A stretch of 37,281 nt of DNA from the NCBI GenBank assembly GCA_030627125.1, contig DAOUSR010000011.1, positions 1 through 37,281 of the forward strand, given 5' to 3'. This document shows, in pieces, positions 17,309 through 26,629 of the stretch. A model generated the notes under the pieces. The model made no database searches. It was not told the DNA's origin and saw only the letters and a list, made by a program, of their open reading frames with translations. This stretch comes from Thioploca sp. (lineage in GTDB: Bacteria > Pseudomonadota > Gammaproteobacteria > Beggiatoales > Beggiatoaceae). A program made the position numbers and the translations under genes. How positions within the stretch are numbered: position 1 is the first letter of the stretch; each line of letters starts with the position of its first letter.

Positions 17309-17805
17309 TTCTTTTTTACATGTTGAGGTTCAATAGAAATTTTAATTCTACCACCATCAGCTTTAGTAAAACCTTTTTTGGTGTCATATAAAATACGTGG
17401 AGCATTGGAGGTGTAGATGTCCTTACTATCTATTTGTTTGCGTAATTCCGCTTTATCAGTAAGGAGTAGAGTATCTTCAATTGCATTATATTCCATCTTC
17501 ATCGCTTTAGCTTTTATATCTTCATCGTTATCAAGATGTTGCGTAAAAATAGCTAAATTACCAGTGGCGATAATTTTTTCAATTGCTTGTGCTGGAGTAT
17601 AGTTTAGAATTATTTTATCAGCATCAATCCGAATTGAACCTTGAGTTACTATAACATTACCTTCATAGGTAGCAATGCCTTTGATATTATCAATTATTGC
17701 TTGGTTAGCCTCAATTAAAATTTGTTGCTCTCGATCATTTGATAAGGCATAAATATTACTGTAAATAAGCATTAAAATTATTACTAAAATTCTATTTGAG
17801 TACAT
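17305..17805 (-). CDS. lptA: LPS transport periplasmic protein LptA
   Basis: LptA forms the periplasmic bridge that carries LPS to the outer membrane. The 166-residue product starts with a signal peptide ([20 protein letters not shown]) and has the OstA/LptA beta-jellyroll pattern: [33 protein letters not shown] and [20 protein letters not shown]. The start lies inside the end of lptC (14-base overlap) and the end overlaps lptB by 4 bases, so the three are translationally linked. Confidence 0.93.
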   Translation of the reverse strand: MYSNRILVIILMLIYSNIYALSNDREQQILIEANQAIIDNIKGIATYEGNVIVTQGSIRIDADKIILNYTPAQAIEKIIATGNLAIFTQHLDNDEDIKAKAMKMEYNAIEDTLLLTDKAELRKQIDSKDIYTSNAPRILYDTKKGFTKADGGRIKISIEPQHVKKK

Positions 17806-18334
17806 AACGCCCTCGTACTTGAGAAAATAATTCTATTTGTTCAACTGGCATAAATATACGCATACCAGTGGATTTAATTTCACCAAAACTACTAATGATT
17901 GTAGTAGGAGAATCAGTGTAAGCATATTCGGTGTCAATTCTTATCCATAAATCCTGAGAAATAATTTTAACTGGTTTCTGTGTATGTTGTTGCAAAGTGG
18001 TAGCACCAAGTAACCATAATTGCTCAGCTTCTGGAGATACTTCACCATTTTCAGCTTGTACCGTCCACAGAGGGTGTGTATCTTTATAAAATACCATAGT
18101 TGGGTTGGTTATACTAGTATTAATTTTAGGATAATGAATCATGTTATCTGCTGTCAATTGATTTTTTAACTTACCAAATTCATCCATACGTGTAGTACTA
18201 AATTTCTTTAAGGTGTAATCAGGAATTGCAATATTATTTTCAGGAATGATTGTTAATTTATTATCAATACTTTTTACCAACCACGTTGTTATAACCACCA
18301 AACTAAGCAAAACTATCCACCAGCGTCTTAGCAT
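17792..18334 (-). CDS. lptC: LPS export protein LptC
   Basis: LptC is a bitopic inner-membrane protein that receives LPS from LptBFG and hands it to LptA. The 180-residue product has one N-terminal membrane helix (about 5-20, WWIVLLSLVVITTWLV) and a periplasmic beta-rich domain with FSTTRMDEFGKLKNQLTADN and WTVQAENGEVSPEAEQLWL, as in the family. It lies 3 bp after kdsC and overlaps lptA by 14 bases. Confidence 0.92.
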   Translation of the reverse strand: MLRRWWIVLLSLVVITTWLVKSIDNKLTIIPENNIAIPDYTLKKFSTTRMDEFGKLKNQLTADNMIHYPKINTSITNPTMVFYKDTHPLWTVQAENGEVSPEAEQLWLLGATTLQQHTQKPVKIISQDLWIRIDTEYAYTDSPTTIISSFGEIKSTGMRIFMPVEQIELFSQVRGRYVLK

Positions 18335-18337
18335 AAA

Positions 18338-18862
18338 TCATATTCCATACTGACTTAATTGAGAATCCCAAGTACCTTGGCTTTGCATAATAAATTCACA
18401 TACTTCTCTGGCTGCCCCACATCCACCATTAGCTTTAGTTTGCCAATCAGAATGTTTAACTACTAGCTTATCTGCATCTGCCACTGCAATTGCTAATCCT
18501 ACTTTTGCCATAACTGGGATATCCAGAATATCATCTCCAACATAGGCTATTTGGTGATAATCTAATTGTAATTCATCACGTAATTTTTCAAAAGCAATCA
18601 ATTTATCAACTCGTCCTTGAAATACATGTTTAATACCTAATTTTTGCATCCGATTAGTTACAATAGATGATTCCTTGGCTGTTATAATACCGATAATTAC
18701 TCCTGTTTTTTGTAACATCACCATGCCCAAACCATCCCGAACATTGAAGGCTTTATATTCTTGCTCTGTATCACTAAAATATAAACGACCATCGGTGAGT
18801 ACTCCATCAACATCAAATATAACTAAACGAATTAGTTTGGCTGTTTTAATAATAGTGGACAT
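18338..18862 (-). CDS. kdsC: 3-deoxy-D-manno-octulosonate-8-phosphate phosphatase KdsC
   Basis: KdsC removes phosphate from KDO-8-phosphate to make the inner-core sugar KDO. The 174-residue HAD protein has VIFDVDGVLTDGRLYFS (nucleophile Asp), GIITAKES, and YVGDDILDIPVM. Length and motifs match the tetrameric KdsC family. It is the first gene of the kdsC-lptC-lptA-lptB run. kdsD (the arabinose-5-phosphate isomerase gene), which often precedes kdsC, is not present upstream; 328 bp of non-coding DNA and hisC follow instead. Confidence 0.96.
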   Translation of the reverse strand: MSTIIKTAKLIRLVIFDVDGVLTDGRLYFSDTEQEYKAFNVRDGLGMVMLQKTGVIIGIITAKESSIVTNRMQKLGIKHVFQGRVDKLIAFEKLRDELQLDYHQIAYVGDDILDIPVMAKVGLAIAVADADKLVVKHSDWQTKANGGCGAAREVCEFIMQSQGTWDSQLSQYGI

Positions 18863-19190
18863 AATTTTAAAATAGAATTTAATAATTAATCAAATATTAG
18901 GTATTTTAAACCTGATTAATTTGATAATGTTTCCACCGAATTTATATGATCTTTATAAAAGTTCATTGTAGCACGGTAAGCTTAAAAAACTAGTATTTTT
19001 TGTATTCGCATTAAAAAATATATATAACTTACGCATTGGTAACAAATAAAAAGTATGAATTAAATATAAAACATATAGTTATAAGCATTTAATAAAATTG
19101 AAGTGTGAAATTACAATGCCAAATAGCCAAAGGAATAATGTAATTACAAATTATTTAGAATCATTTTGCGTAACATCACTTACCTAACTA
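18863..19190. other. 328-bp intergenic region upstream of kdsC
   Basis: This AT-rich stretch lies between the kdsC start and the hisC stop (both minus strand). It should hold the promoter of the kdsC-lpt run. I see no convincing terminator, RNA gene or repeat, though TGAAATTACA and TGTAATTACA occur near 19107 and 19139. Confidence 0.4.
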
Positions 19191-20255
19191 TTAATTCTCT
19201 ATAACCTGTTCCAAAACCTGCAAAAATATCTTATTTTCCTCTGGGGTACCAACTGTAACTCTAAGACAATTTTCCAAAGTAGGGTGACCACCATGCAAGC
19301 ATTTAATTAAAACATTGCGGGCTTTTAACCTTTCAAATACTTTTTGGGCATTTGCAGTTTGAAATAAAATAAAATTAGCTTCACTAGGCCAAATGTTTAT
19401 GCCATCAATTGCTTCTAAATGTTCTGACAAATACTCTCGATCTAATTTAATCTGCTCAGTTTGTTGTTTTAATAATACATAATTTTGTAACGCAAATACA
19501 GTACTAAGTTGAGTTAATATATTGATATTATAAGGTAAACGAAGTTTTTCTATTTGGCCTAACCATTCTGGCGAACCAACTAAAAATCCTAAACGCAAAC
19601 CAGCTAATCCTAATTTAGATAATGTCCGCATTACCAACAAATTAGGATATTTATTCAAATATGGCATAAAAGTATGTTCGGCAAATGGTGCATAAGCCTC
19701 ATCAATAACTACAAGACCAGATGAAGTTTCTAAAATAGCCTCTATATCATCAATCGAAAAAGCATTGCCAGTTGGATTATTAGGATAAGCTAAAAATATT
19801 AAGGCTGGTTGATGAATTTCTATTTCTTCCAGCATGGCGAACATATCTAATTCAAAATCACCAACTTGTAAAGGTACACCAACATATTGCATTCCAACAA
19901 AATGAGCGATCATGCGATACATTACAAAACTTGGTTCTGGAGCTAAAATAACTCGCCCGTCATCATTTAAAGCTAAAGCTAACAGTTGAATCAATTCATC
20001 AGACCCATTACCAAGAATAATATCCATATTATCAGGTATTTGCATCACAGAACGTAGCTGTTGTTTAACTTCATTCCCAGATGGGTCTGGATAACGATTT
20101 AGAGCTGCATTGCGTAAAACATCAAGCCATACCTCAATTTGGGCTATATTCCAATGATAAGGATTTTCCATCGCATCCAACTTAATCGCATTACTAGATT
20201 CAGGGACATGATAAGCGGAAAGCTGTTGTATTTCTGAACGTATCCAATTATTCAT
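19191..20255 (-). CDS. hisC: Histidinol-phosphate aminotransferase HisC
   Basis: HisC is the PLP-dependent enzyme that converts imidazole acetol phosphate to histidinol phosphate in histidine synthesis. The 354-residue fold-type I aminotransferase shows LGNGSDELIQLLALAL, AYPNNPTGNAFS, VVIDEAYAPFAE, and MRTLSKLGLAGLRLGFLVG containing the PLP-binding Lys. It lies 2 bp downstream of hisD on the same strand. hisG is not in the window. Confidence 0.96.
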   Translation of the reverse strand: MNNWIRSEIQQLSAYHVPESSNAIKLDAMENPYHWNIAQIEVWLDVLRNAALNRYPDPSGNEVKQQLRSVMQIPDNMDIILGNGSDELIQLLALALNDDGRVILAPEPSFVMYRMIAHFVGMQYVGVPLQVGDFELDMFAMLEEIEIHQPALIFLAYPNNPTGNAFSIDDIEAILETSSGLVVIDEAYAPFAEHTFMPYLNKYPNLLVMRTLSKLGLAGLRLGFLVGSPEWLGQIEKLRLPYNINILTQLSTVFALQNYVLLKQQTEQIKLDREYLSEHLEAIDGINIWPSEANFILFQTANAQKVFERLKARNVLIKCLHGGHPTLENCLRVTVGTPEENKIFLQVLEQVIEN

Positions 20256-20257
20256 CG

Positions 20258-21547
20258 TTATATCCTATATTCTGCTGACCGAGCATGAGCAGTCAAACCT
20301 TCACCATGAGCAAGAATAGAAGCGGTCTGGCCTAGTTTACTGGCTCCTGCTTTAGAACACATAATTAGTGAAGAACGTTTTTGAAAATCATAAACTCCCA
20401 ATGGTGAAGAGAATCTAGCAGTACGAGAAGTTGGCAATACATGATTAGGACCAGCACAGTAATCACCCAAAGCCTCAGCAGTATAACGCCCCATAAAAAT
20501 AGCTCCAGCATGACGAATTTTAGTTACCTGCTCTTGAGGATTTTCAATGGATAATTCCAAATGTTCTGGAGCAATAAAATTAGCAACTTCAATAGCTTCA
20601 TCTATATTTTGCACTTGAATTAACGCTCCATGATTAGTTAATGAATTTTGAATAATATCGGCTCTTGGCATTTGTTTCAGTAAATTATCCATACTATTTT
20701 GCACTGCTACTAAGAAATTTGCATCTGGACTGATCAAAATCGCTCGAGCATCTTCATCATGTTCTGCTTGGGAAAATAAATCCATTGCAATCCAATCAGG
20801 ATTAGTATGACCATCACAGATTACCAAAATCTCCGAGGGACCAGCAATCATATCTATACCAACCGTACCAAACACCATACTTTTAGCAGTAGCCACATAT
20901 GCATTGCCAGGTCCCACAATTTTATCCACTCTAGGAACAGTTTCAGTTCCATAAGCCAATGCTGCAACTGCTTGAGCTCCACCAATACTAAAAATTTTGT
21001 CCACTCCAGCAATATTTGCAGCAGCTAATACCATATCATTCAATATATTATCCGGAGTTGGAACAACCATAATAATTTCCTTCACTCCAGCCACTTTCGC
21101 CGGTATAGCATTCATTAAGACCGAAGAAGGATAGGCTGCTTTACCTCCAGGTACATATAAACCAACTCTATCTAAAGGGGTGATTTGCTGACCTAATAAA
21201 GTGCCATCTGGTTCTGAATATTGCCAAGATTGTTGTAATTGGCGTTGATGATAATTTCTAATTCGTTCAGCTGCTTGTTCTAAAGCTTGTTGTTGTTCTG
21301 GACTTATTGAAGCTTGTTGCAGACGTTCGGTAGCAATGACAATTTCTTGTGGATTGCTTAACTTACGCCGATCAAATTTATTGGTGTAATCAAGCAGAGC
21401 TTTATCGCCATTACGTCGCACATTTTGTAAAATTTCACGTACTACTTGGGTAATTCCATCGTCTGAAGTTGTATCCCAAGCCAATAAATTATCTAATTTT
21501 GACCAAAAGTTGGCATCTGAAGTAGTTAATTGGAGTATTTTTAGCAT
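20258..21547 (-). CDS. hisD: Histidinol dehydrogenase HisD
   Basis: HisD carries out the last two oxidations of histidine synthesis, histidinol to histidine, with NAD and zinc. The 429-residue protein has [70 protein letters not shown], the zinc-binding [10 protein letters not shown], and the catalytic APEHLEL. Length is standard. Upstream on the same strand, 114 bp away, is the unrecognised 22-residue-repeat gene instead of hisG. Confidence 0.97.
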   Translation of the reverse strand: MLKILQLTTSDANFWSKLDNLLAWDTTSDDGITQVVREILQNVRRNGDKALLDYTNKFDRRKLSNPQEIVIATERLQQASISPEQQQALEQAAERIRNYHQRQLQQSWQYSEPDGTLLGQQITPLDRVGLYVPGGKAAYPSSVLMNAIPAKVAGVKEIIMVVPTPDNILNDMVLAAANIAGVDKIFSIGGAQAVAALAYGTETVPRVDKIVGPGNAYVATAKSMVFGTVGIDMIAGPSEILVICDGHTNPDWIAMDLFSQAEHDEDARAILISPDANFLVAVQNSMDNLLKQMPRADIIQNSLTNHGALIQVQNIDEAIEVANFIAPEHLELSIENPQEQVTKIRHAGAIFMGRYTAEALGDYCAGPNHVLPTSRTARFSSPLGVYDFQKRSSLIMCSKAGASKLGQTASILAHGEGLTAHARSAEYRI

Positions 21548-21661
21548 TTATTAAGATATGGTAATGTTATTTTTAGGAAAATTTTACGTTTATATAGATA
21601 ATTTTAAACAAGATTTATCTTGCTCTCAAACTAAAGTTAGAATTCCTGCTGTACCAAACAT

Positions 21662-22234
21662 TTACCATTCAAAATGATAACGTTGTTTTCTACGGTTCAT
21701 ATAAGTATTTTCTGGAATATCTACTAGAGGCTCAAATCCTTGTACCGGAGTATGAGCTAGATTTTCTGTATAACGTTGACGTACGTTCGCCAAAGAACTT
21801 TTATAATAAAGTGGGGTATGAGCTAAGTTCTCTGTATAACGTGGACGTATATGTGCCAAAGCAGTTGTATAATGAACTGGAGTATGGGCTAAGTTCTCTG
21901 TATAGCGTGGACGTATATGTGCCAAAGCAGTTGTGTAATGAACTGGAGTGTGAGCTAAGTTCTCTGTATGGCGTTTTCTAACAGATGCTAAGGCAGTTGT
22001 GTAATGAACTGGAGTATGAGATAAGTTCTCTGTATGGCGTTTTCTAACAGATGCTAAAGCATAAATCCTTTTTTTTAATAAACCCAATAGTCCATTCACA
22101 TCATGTAAACTTGGTAATTTCTCCAAACCGATGAATAACTTTTTTCTTGGAGGTAAAGGTTCCTCTGGAAAAAGTTTTTCCTGTCTATCTTCGACTTCAT
22201 AATTATAATAATCGTTAGTTTCGTCTTTAGTCAT
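21662..22234 (-). CDS. Unrecognised protein of five 22-residue tandem repeats
   Basis: The 190-residue product matches no family I know. Residues 1-58 are an acidic then mixed leader (TKDETNDYYNYEVEDRQEK, then PRKKLFIGLEKLPSLHDVNG). Residues 59-168 are five contiguous 22-residue units, and 169-190 a basic tail ending RKQRYHFEW. In every unit R-x-R-[H/Y]-TENL-[S/A]-HTP is invariant; variable positions precede it and the unit ends HYTT in three of five. There is no signal peptide or membrane helix. A GGAG Shine-Dalgarno lies about 8 bases upstream of the ATG. It precedes hisD by 114 bp and is divergent from the sensor kinase. Function unknown; a protein- or nucleic-acid-binding repeat rod is one possibility. 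Confidence 0.75.
   Translation of the reverse strand: MTKDETNDYYNYEVEDRQEKLFPEEPLPPRKKLFIGLEKLPSLHDVNGLLGLLKKRIYALASVRKRHTENLSHTPVHYTTALASVRKRHTENLAHTPVHYTTALAHIRPRYTENLAHTPVHYTTALAHIRPRYTENLAHTPLYYKSSLANVRQRYTENLAHTPVQGFEPLVDIPENTYMNRRKQRYHFEW
21731..22060 (-). repeat. Five 66-bp in-frame tandem repeats
   Basis: This span encodes residues 59-168 of the repeat protein as five exact-length 66-bp units with no gap. Adjacent units 1-2 and 3-4 are almost identical in DNA, while the first pair differs from the second pair in the variable part (VRKRH versus IRPRY). That points to recent stepwise duplication. Unit length is a multiple of three, so copy-number change would keep the frame. Confidence 0.88.
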
Positions 22235-22353
22235 GAATATGCTCCAGTAATATTTATATTACATATATTATCATATAAAAATTTATAATTTAATTAGGAA
22301 TGTTTTTTGCTTTGATTTAAGAGTATTTTCCTACCAAATACTTAAAAATCGAA

Positions 22354-23106
22354 ATGAAAAATTACCTAATTTTATTGACCATAATAATATTAATGCAGGT
22401 AACTCAAGCTGACGATCATATAAAATTTGAACATATTACTGTTGAAGATGGGTTATCAAATAATATTGTTTTTTCCGTACTACAAGATAGAACAGGTTTT
22501 ATCTGGGTTGGTACTAAAAATGGATTGAGTAAATATGATGGCAATGAATTTACCGTTTACACCCATGATCCAGACAATCCAAACAGCCTTAGTGGTAATT
22601 ATGTCAGATATTTATTTGAAGACCATAATGGAATTTTATGGATTGCATTACGTCCTGGTGGTTTAAATCGTTTTGACCCAGTTAATGAAACTTTTACTAA
22701 TTATCAACATGATGTTAACAATCCTAACAGTTTAAGCAATAATAGTGCTTGGTCAATTTACGAAGACAGTAATAATACGTTGTGGATTGGTACTGAAAAT
22801 GGTTTGAATAAACTAGACCGAGTTAATAATACTTTTACTCATTATCAACACGATAAAAATAATCCTAACAGTTTGAGTGATAATCGAATTTTAGCTATTA
22901 AATCAGATAGTAAAGGTATATTATGGATTGGCACTAGCAATGGGTTAAATAAGTTTAATCCTAATACTGAAACTTTCACTCACTACCAACTAGAACCAGA
23001 TAATTTAAATAGTCTAAATGATAATTTTGTGTGGGATGTTGAAGTTGCTCAAGATGATATAATATGGATTGGGTTAGGTAGGGGGGAAAGGATTAGACCG
23101 TTTTGA
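22354..23106 (+). pseudogene. Hybrid sensor histidine kinase, N-terminal propeller part (before frameshift)
   Basis: This is the first 250 residues of a gene continued at 23090-25633. A signal peptide (MKNYLILLTIIILMQVTQA) is followed by propeller blades of the two-component-regulator type, each with a GLSxN-like start, an [F/L]WIGT-like strand and a G-L-[N/S]-[K/R]-[F/Y]-D end. I count four complete and one interrupted blade here. The frame is lost at the G6 run 23081-23086. Removing one G restores an open frame through to 25633, reading [14 protein letters not shown] across the junction. Either this copy is broken, or the extra G is a sequencing error. Confidence 0.85.
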
Positions 23107-25633
23107 TCCTGTCACCGAAAATTTTGTCCATTACGTTCTGAATGAAGACTCAACTTTTGATTTTATTAGGGCAATTACCATTGATTCTTCTGGATCATTA
23201 TGGATCGGCACGGAAAACAAAGGCCTCACTAAATTTGTTCCAACAACAACCGAATCTGAAACATTTATCAATTATCAGCACGATAAAAATATTCATAACG
23301 GTTTAAGCAATAACACGATTAACATGATTTATGAAGACAGAGCTGGTATAATTTGGATTGCTACTGGCGATGGTTTAAATAAATTTGATGGTAAAACATT
23401 TACTGTTTATCGGCACAAACAAGGTTTGGCTGGCGATCTAGTAATGGGAATCCTAGAAGATAAACAAGGTTATTTATGGATTAGTACCGATAAAGGCCTA
23501 TCAAAATTTGATGCCGAGCGGGAAACATTCAGAAATTATGACCGTTGGGATGGATTACAAAGCAACTTTTTTGAACTACATTCCGCTTATCAAAGCCAAA
23601 CTGGTGAATTGTTTTTTGGGGGAGTAAACGGTTTTAATGCTTTTTACCCAGATAAATTACTAGATAATCCACATATTCCACCGGTGGTATTGACGAATTT
23701 TAAACTTTTTAACCAACCAGTATCTATTAGTGATGATTCACCATTACAACAACATATTAATTTTGCTAAACAAATAAATTTATCCTATGATCAAACTGTA
23801 TTTAGTTTTGAATTTGCTGCCTTAAATTATCGAGCTGCCAATAAAAATAGCTATGCGTATATGATGGAAGGATTTGATAAAAATTGGACTTATACTAGTA
23901 GTAATCGCCGATTCGTCCACTATACTAATTTAGATCCTGGCCAGTATACTTTTAGAGTGAAAGCTTCTAATAACGATAATAAATGGAATGAAGCAGGTAC
24001 AGCAATCAAAATTACCATTACTCCTCCTTGGTGGGAAACTTTGTGGTTTGAAGGAGCAATGGTAGTTTTATTCATAGTTATATTAATTGTAGGAGTACGA
24101 TGGAGATTATATACAATTAGAACCCAAAATCAAGAACTCGAAACTCAAGTTGCAGAACGGACTAGAGAACTAAAAAAAGAAAAAGATGGGGCCGAGATTT
24201 TGCGGGAAAAAGCCGAAGTAGCTAATCAAGCTAAGAGTACTTTTCTGGCTAATATGAGTCATGAGCTTAGAACTCCACTGAATGGAATTTTAGGTTATGC
24301 TCAAATTTTACGCCGCGATCCATCCATTACCACTCAACAACGACATGGCCTGAACGTTATTGAGCAAAGTGGGAATCATCTGCTAAATCTTATTAATGAT
24401 GTGCTTGATCTTGCCAAAGTTGAAGCTGGCAAAATAGAATTATATAATGTTGATTTTAACTTGCATATGTTTTTAACTGGAATGGGAGAAATTATTCGGA
24501 TTCGAGCTGAGTGTAAGGAAATTATATTTAATTTAGAGATGGATTCTATTTTACCTAATGACATAAATGGCGATGAAAAAAGATTGCGCCAAGTATTGCT
24601 AAATTTATTAGGTAATTCAGTCAAATTTACCGATAGTGGTAATATAACTCTTAGGGTAGAAGTACAAAATCAATTGGATAAATCCTACATATCTATCCGG
24701 TTTATAGTTGAAGACACAGGGGTTGGGATTACTCCTGAAGACCTAAAAACTATCTTTGATCCATTCCATCAAGTTGGCGAGCGAGAACGACAAACCAAAG
24801 GTACCGGATTAGGTTTATCCATAAGTAGAAACTTAGTTGAATTGATGGGTGGGGAATTACAAGTAGAAAGCCAAATCGGTTCTGGAACTAAATTCTGGTT
24901 CGATTTAACCTTACAAGTAACAGAACATAGAAAGATAGTTAAAAATATCGAAACTAACTTACCAATCATTGGGATTAAAGGTAAAACTCCAAAAGTATTA
25001 GTGGTAGACAATAATTGGGAAAATAGGGCGGTATTGGTAGATTTGCTTACACCATTAGGGTTTGAAACTAAGGAAGCTAATAATGGCAGTAAAGGTCTAG
25101 AAAAGGCTATGGAATTTCTCCCAGATGTAATTATAACCGATTTAGTAATGCCAGAAATGGATGGTTTTGAGCTAATTAGGCAAATTCGTAAATCTCCAGA
25201 ATTGAAAGATAAAATTATTATTGCTGCTTCAGCTAGTGTGTATGAAAAGGATCAGAATAAAAGTTTAACCGTTGGTAGTAATGTATTTTTATCTAAGCCG
25301 ATTAAAATTGATAGTTTATTTGCTCAATTACAACAGCAGTTAAATTTAACTTGGGTATATGGTGAGAGCGTTACTGAAGAGGTTATTGTAGAAGCAGTTG
25401 AACAAAAAATAGTATTTCCACCAACAGATGTAGTAGCAGAAATGTATGAATTATCTTTAATGGGTGATGTTAATGGTCTGGCACAGGAACTGACTAAATT
25501 ATCTCAGACCGATACCAAGTACCAACCTTTTATTAGAAAAATGCAAGCATTGCTCAAAAATTATCAACTGGAAAAGATTAGCGAGTGGCTTGAATCATGC
25601 AGAGAAGTTGCTTTAGTTAATAATATATCGTAA
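23090..25633 (+). pseudogene. Hybrid sensor histidine kinase, remaining propeller, kinase and receiver part (after frameshift)
   Basis: This frame is open from before 23090 and carries four more propeller motifs, then a Y_Y_Y domain ([20 protein letters not shown]-like), a membrane helix ([20 protein letters not shown]), a coiled linker, the HisKA box [17 protein letters not shown] (phospho-His in SHELRTP), HATPase motifs ([28 protein letters not shown]) and a receiver domain with phospho-acceptor D in [12 protein letters not shown] and K in LSKPI. The receiver's first acidic site is VDNN rather than the usual VDD, so one acidic residue is missing. The corrected whole protein would be about 1,090 residues. 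An ATG at 23324 could permit translation of a kinase without most of the sensor. Confidence 0.9.
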
Positions 25634-25637
25634 AAAA

Positions 25638-25925
25638 ATGACAAGCACAATTTTAATAGTTGATGATGAACCAAACAATTTAGATGTGTTGAACAATTGT
25701 CTACACAATGCTGGTTTTAAAGTATTAGCCGCAACCAATGGCAAAATGGCTATAAAGCGGGTAACTTATGTAAAACCAGATCTAATTTTATTAGATATAA
25801 ACATGCCTGGAATAGATGGTTTTGAGACCTGTCGATTATTACGAGAGAATGAAATTACGAAAGACACTCCTATTATTTTTGTTACTGCTTTGGCTGATAT
25901 TGAAACTAAATTAAAAGCTTTTTGA
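25638..25925 (+). pseudogene. Response regulator receiver domain of a REC-GGDEF protein, ending at an in-frame TGA
   Basis: This fragment starts 4 bp after the kinase stop and encodes a receiver domain: ILIVDDEPNNLDVL, phospho-acceptor D in LILLDINMPGIDGF, and PIIFVTALADIETK. It stops at TGA 25923-25925, but the same frame continues after the TGA as AGGVDYITKPF, which is the normal end of this domain with the conserved Lys. One base change (for example TCA to TGA) explains the break. See the entry at 25926-26519 for the rest. Confidence 0.85.
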
Positions 25926-26519
25926 GCTGGTGGAGTTGATTACATAACTAAACCATTTATCGAAGAAGAAGTCTTAGCTAGAGTTGGCGTACATATCAGA
26001 TTGGAAAAAACTTTAGGAAGATTGGCAGAATTATCTATGACAGATACTCTTACTGGAGCTTTCAATCGTAGATCAGTTTATAAAATTTTAGCTCAACAAA
26101 TTGAAATAACTAAAAAAACTAAGGAATGCTTTGTTTTATGTTATATAGATATAGATAATTTAAAAATAATCAATGATAATTATGGTCATGCAGAAGGGGA
26201 TGCATTGATTAGTACTGTGGTTGATTCTCTTAAAAATATGATTAGAGCTTCAGACTATGTTTTCCGGATGGGTGGCGATGAGTTTTTGATTGTATTTCCA
26301 AAAGTAAAATTACAAGATTCCCAAAAATTAATTGAAAGAATTAGAAAAACCTTAAATCAACAAAAAGTCCATGAAATAGTTATTGATTTTAGCTTTGGAT
26401 TTTCCGAATATTGTTTTAAAGACGACCTGTCTCCAAAAGCTCTAATTGAAATAGCAGATGAAAATATGTATAAAGCAAAAATGGAAAAAAAGAAGCGAAA
26501 TGGAAAAATTACATTATGA
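25926..26519 (+). pseudogene. GGDEF diguanylate cyclase domain continuing in frame after the TGA
   Basis: In the same frame as 25638-25925, this part completes the receiver domain and adds a diguanylate cyclase: LAELSMTDTLTGAFNRRS, then RASD-YVFRM-GGDEF with both the RxxD inhibitory site and an intact GGDEF active site, ending at TGA 26517-26519. The whole gene would give 293 residues. It makes the second messenger cyclic di-GMP if translated. Re-initiation at the ATG near 26038 could give the GGDEF domain alone. The final TGA lies inside a dispersed repeat (26514-26548). With the upstream kinase it is a likely signalling operon. Confidence 0.85.
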
Positions 26520-26548
26520 ATGCTTAATGAAATTCAATATAAATATCA
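26514..26548 (+). repeat. Dispersed repeat, ATATAAATATCA family, copy 1
   Basis: This stretch contains TTATGAATGCTTAATGAAAT followed closely by ATATAAATATCA. Related copies are at 29003-29059 (minus) and 31609-31645 (plus), with a partial at 29863-29878 (minus). It supplies the TGA stop of the REC-GGDEF gene. Confidence 0.55.
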
Positions 26549-26629
26549 TATTCTTAATCTGAATTAATATAATTCTTGCAATTGGTAAATGCTATTATAG
26601 ACCAAATACTAAATTCCTTACATAAAAAC

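Noticed and set aside
21731-22060. CRISPR array
   Set aside because: The 66-bp units are contiguous without spacers and are in-frame coding repeats.
25923-25925. TGA as a recoded amino acid (selenocysteine or code change)
   Set aside because: TGA ends other genes here (rseP, the GGDEF domain), no SECIS-like hairpin was seen, and receiver domains do not need such a residue at this site.
26576-26629. TTG start for nadE adding 18 residues
   Set aside because: The conserved protein begins at the ATG 26630; the extra residues lie partly in a low-complexity, repeat-adjacent stretch.
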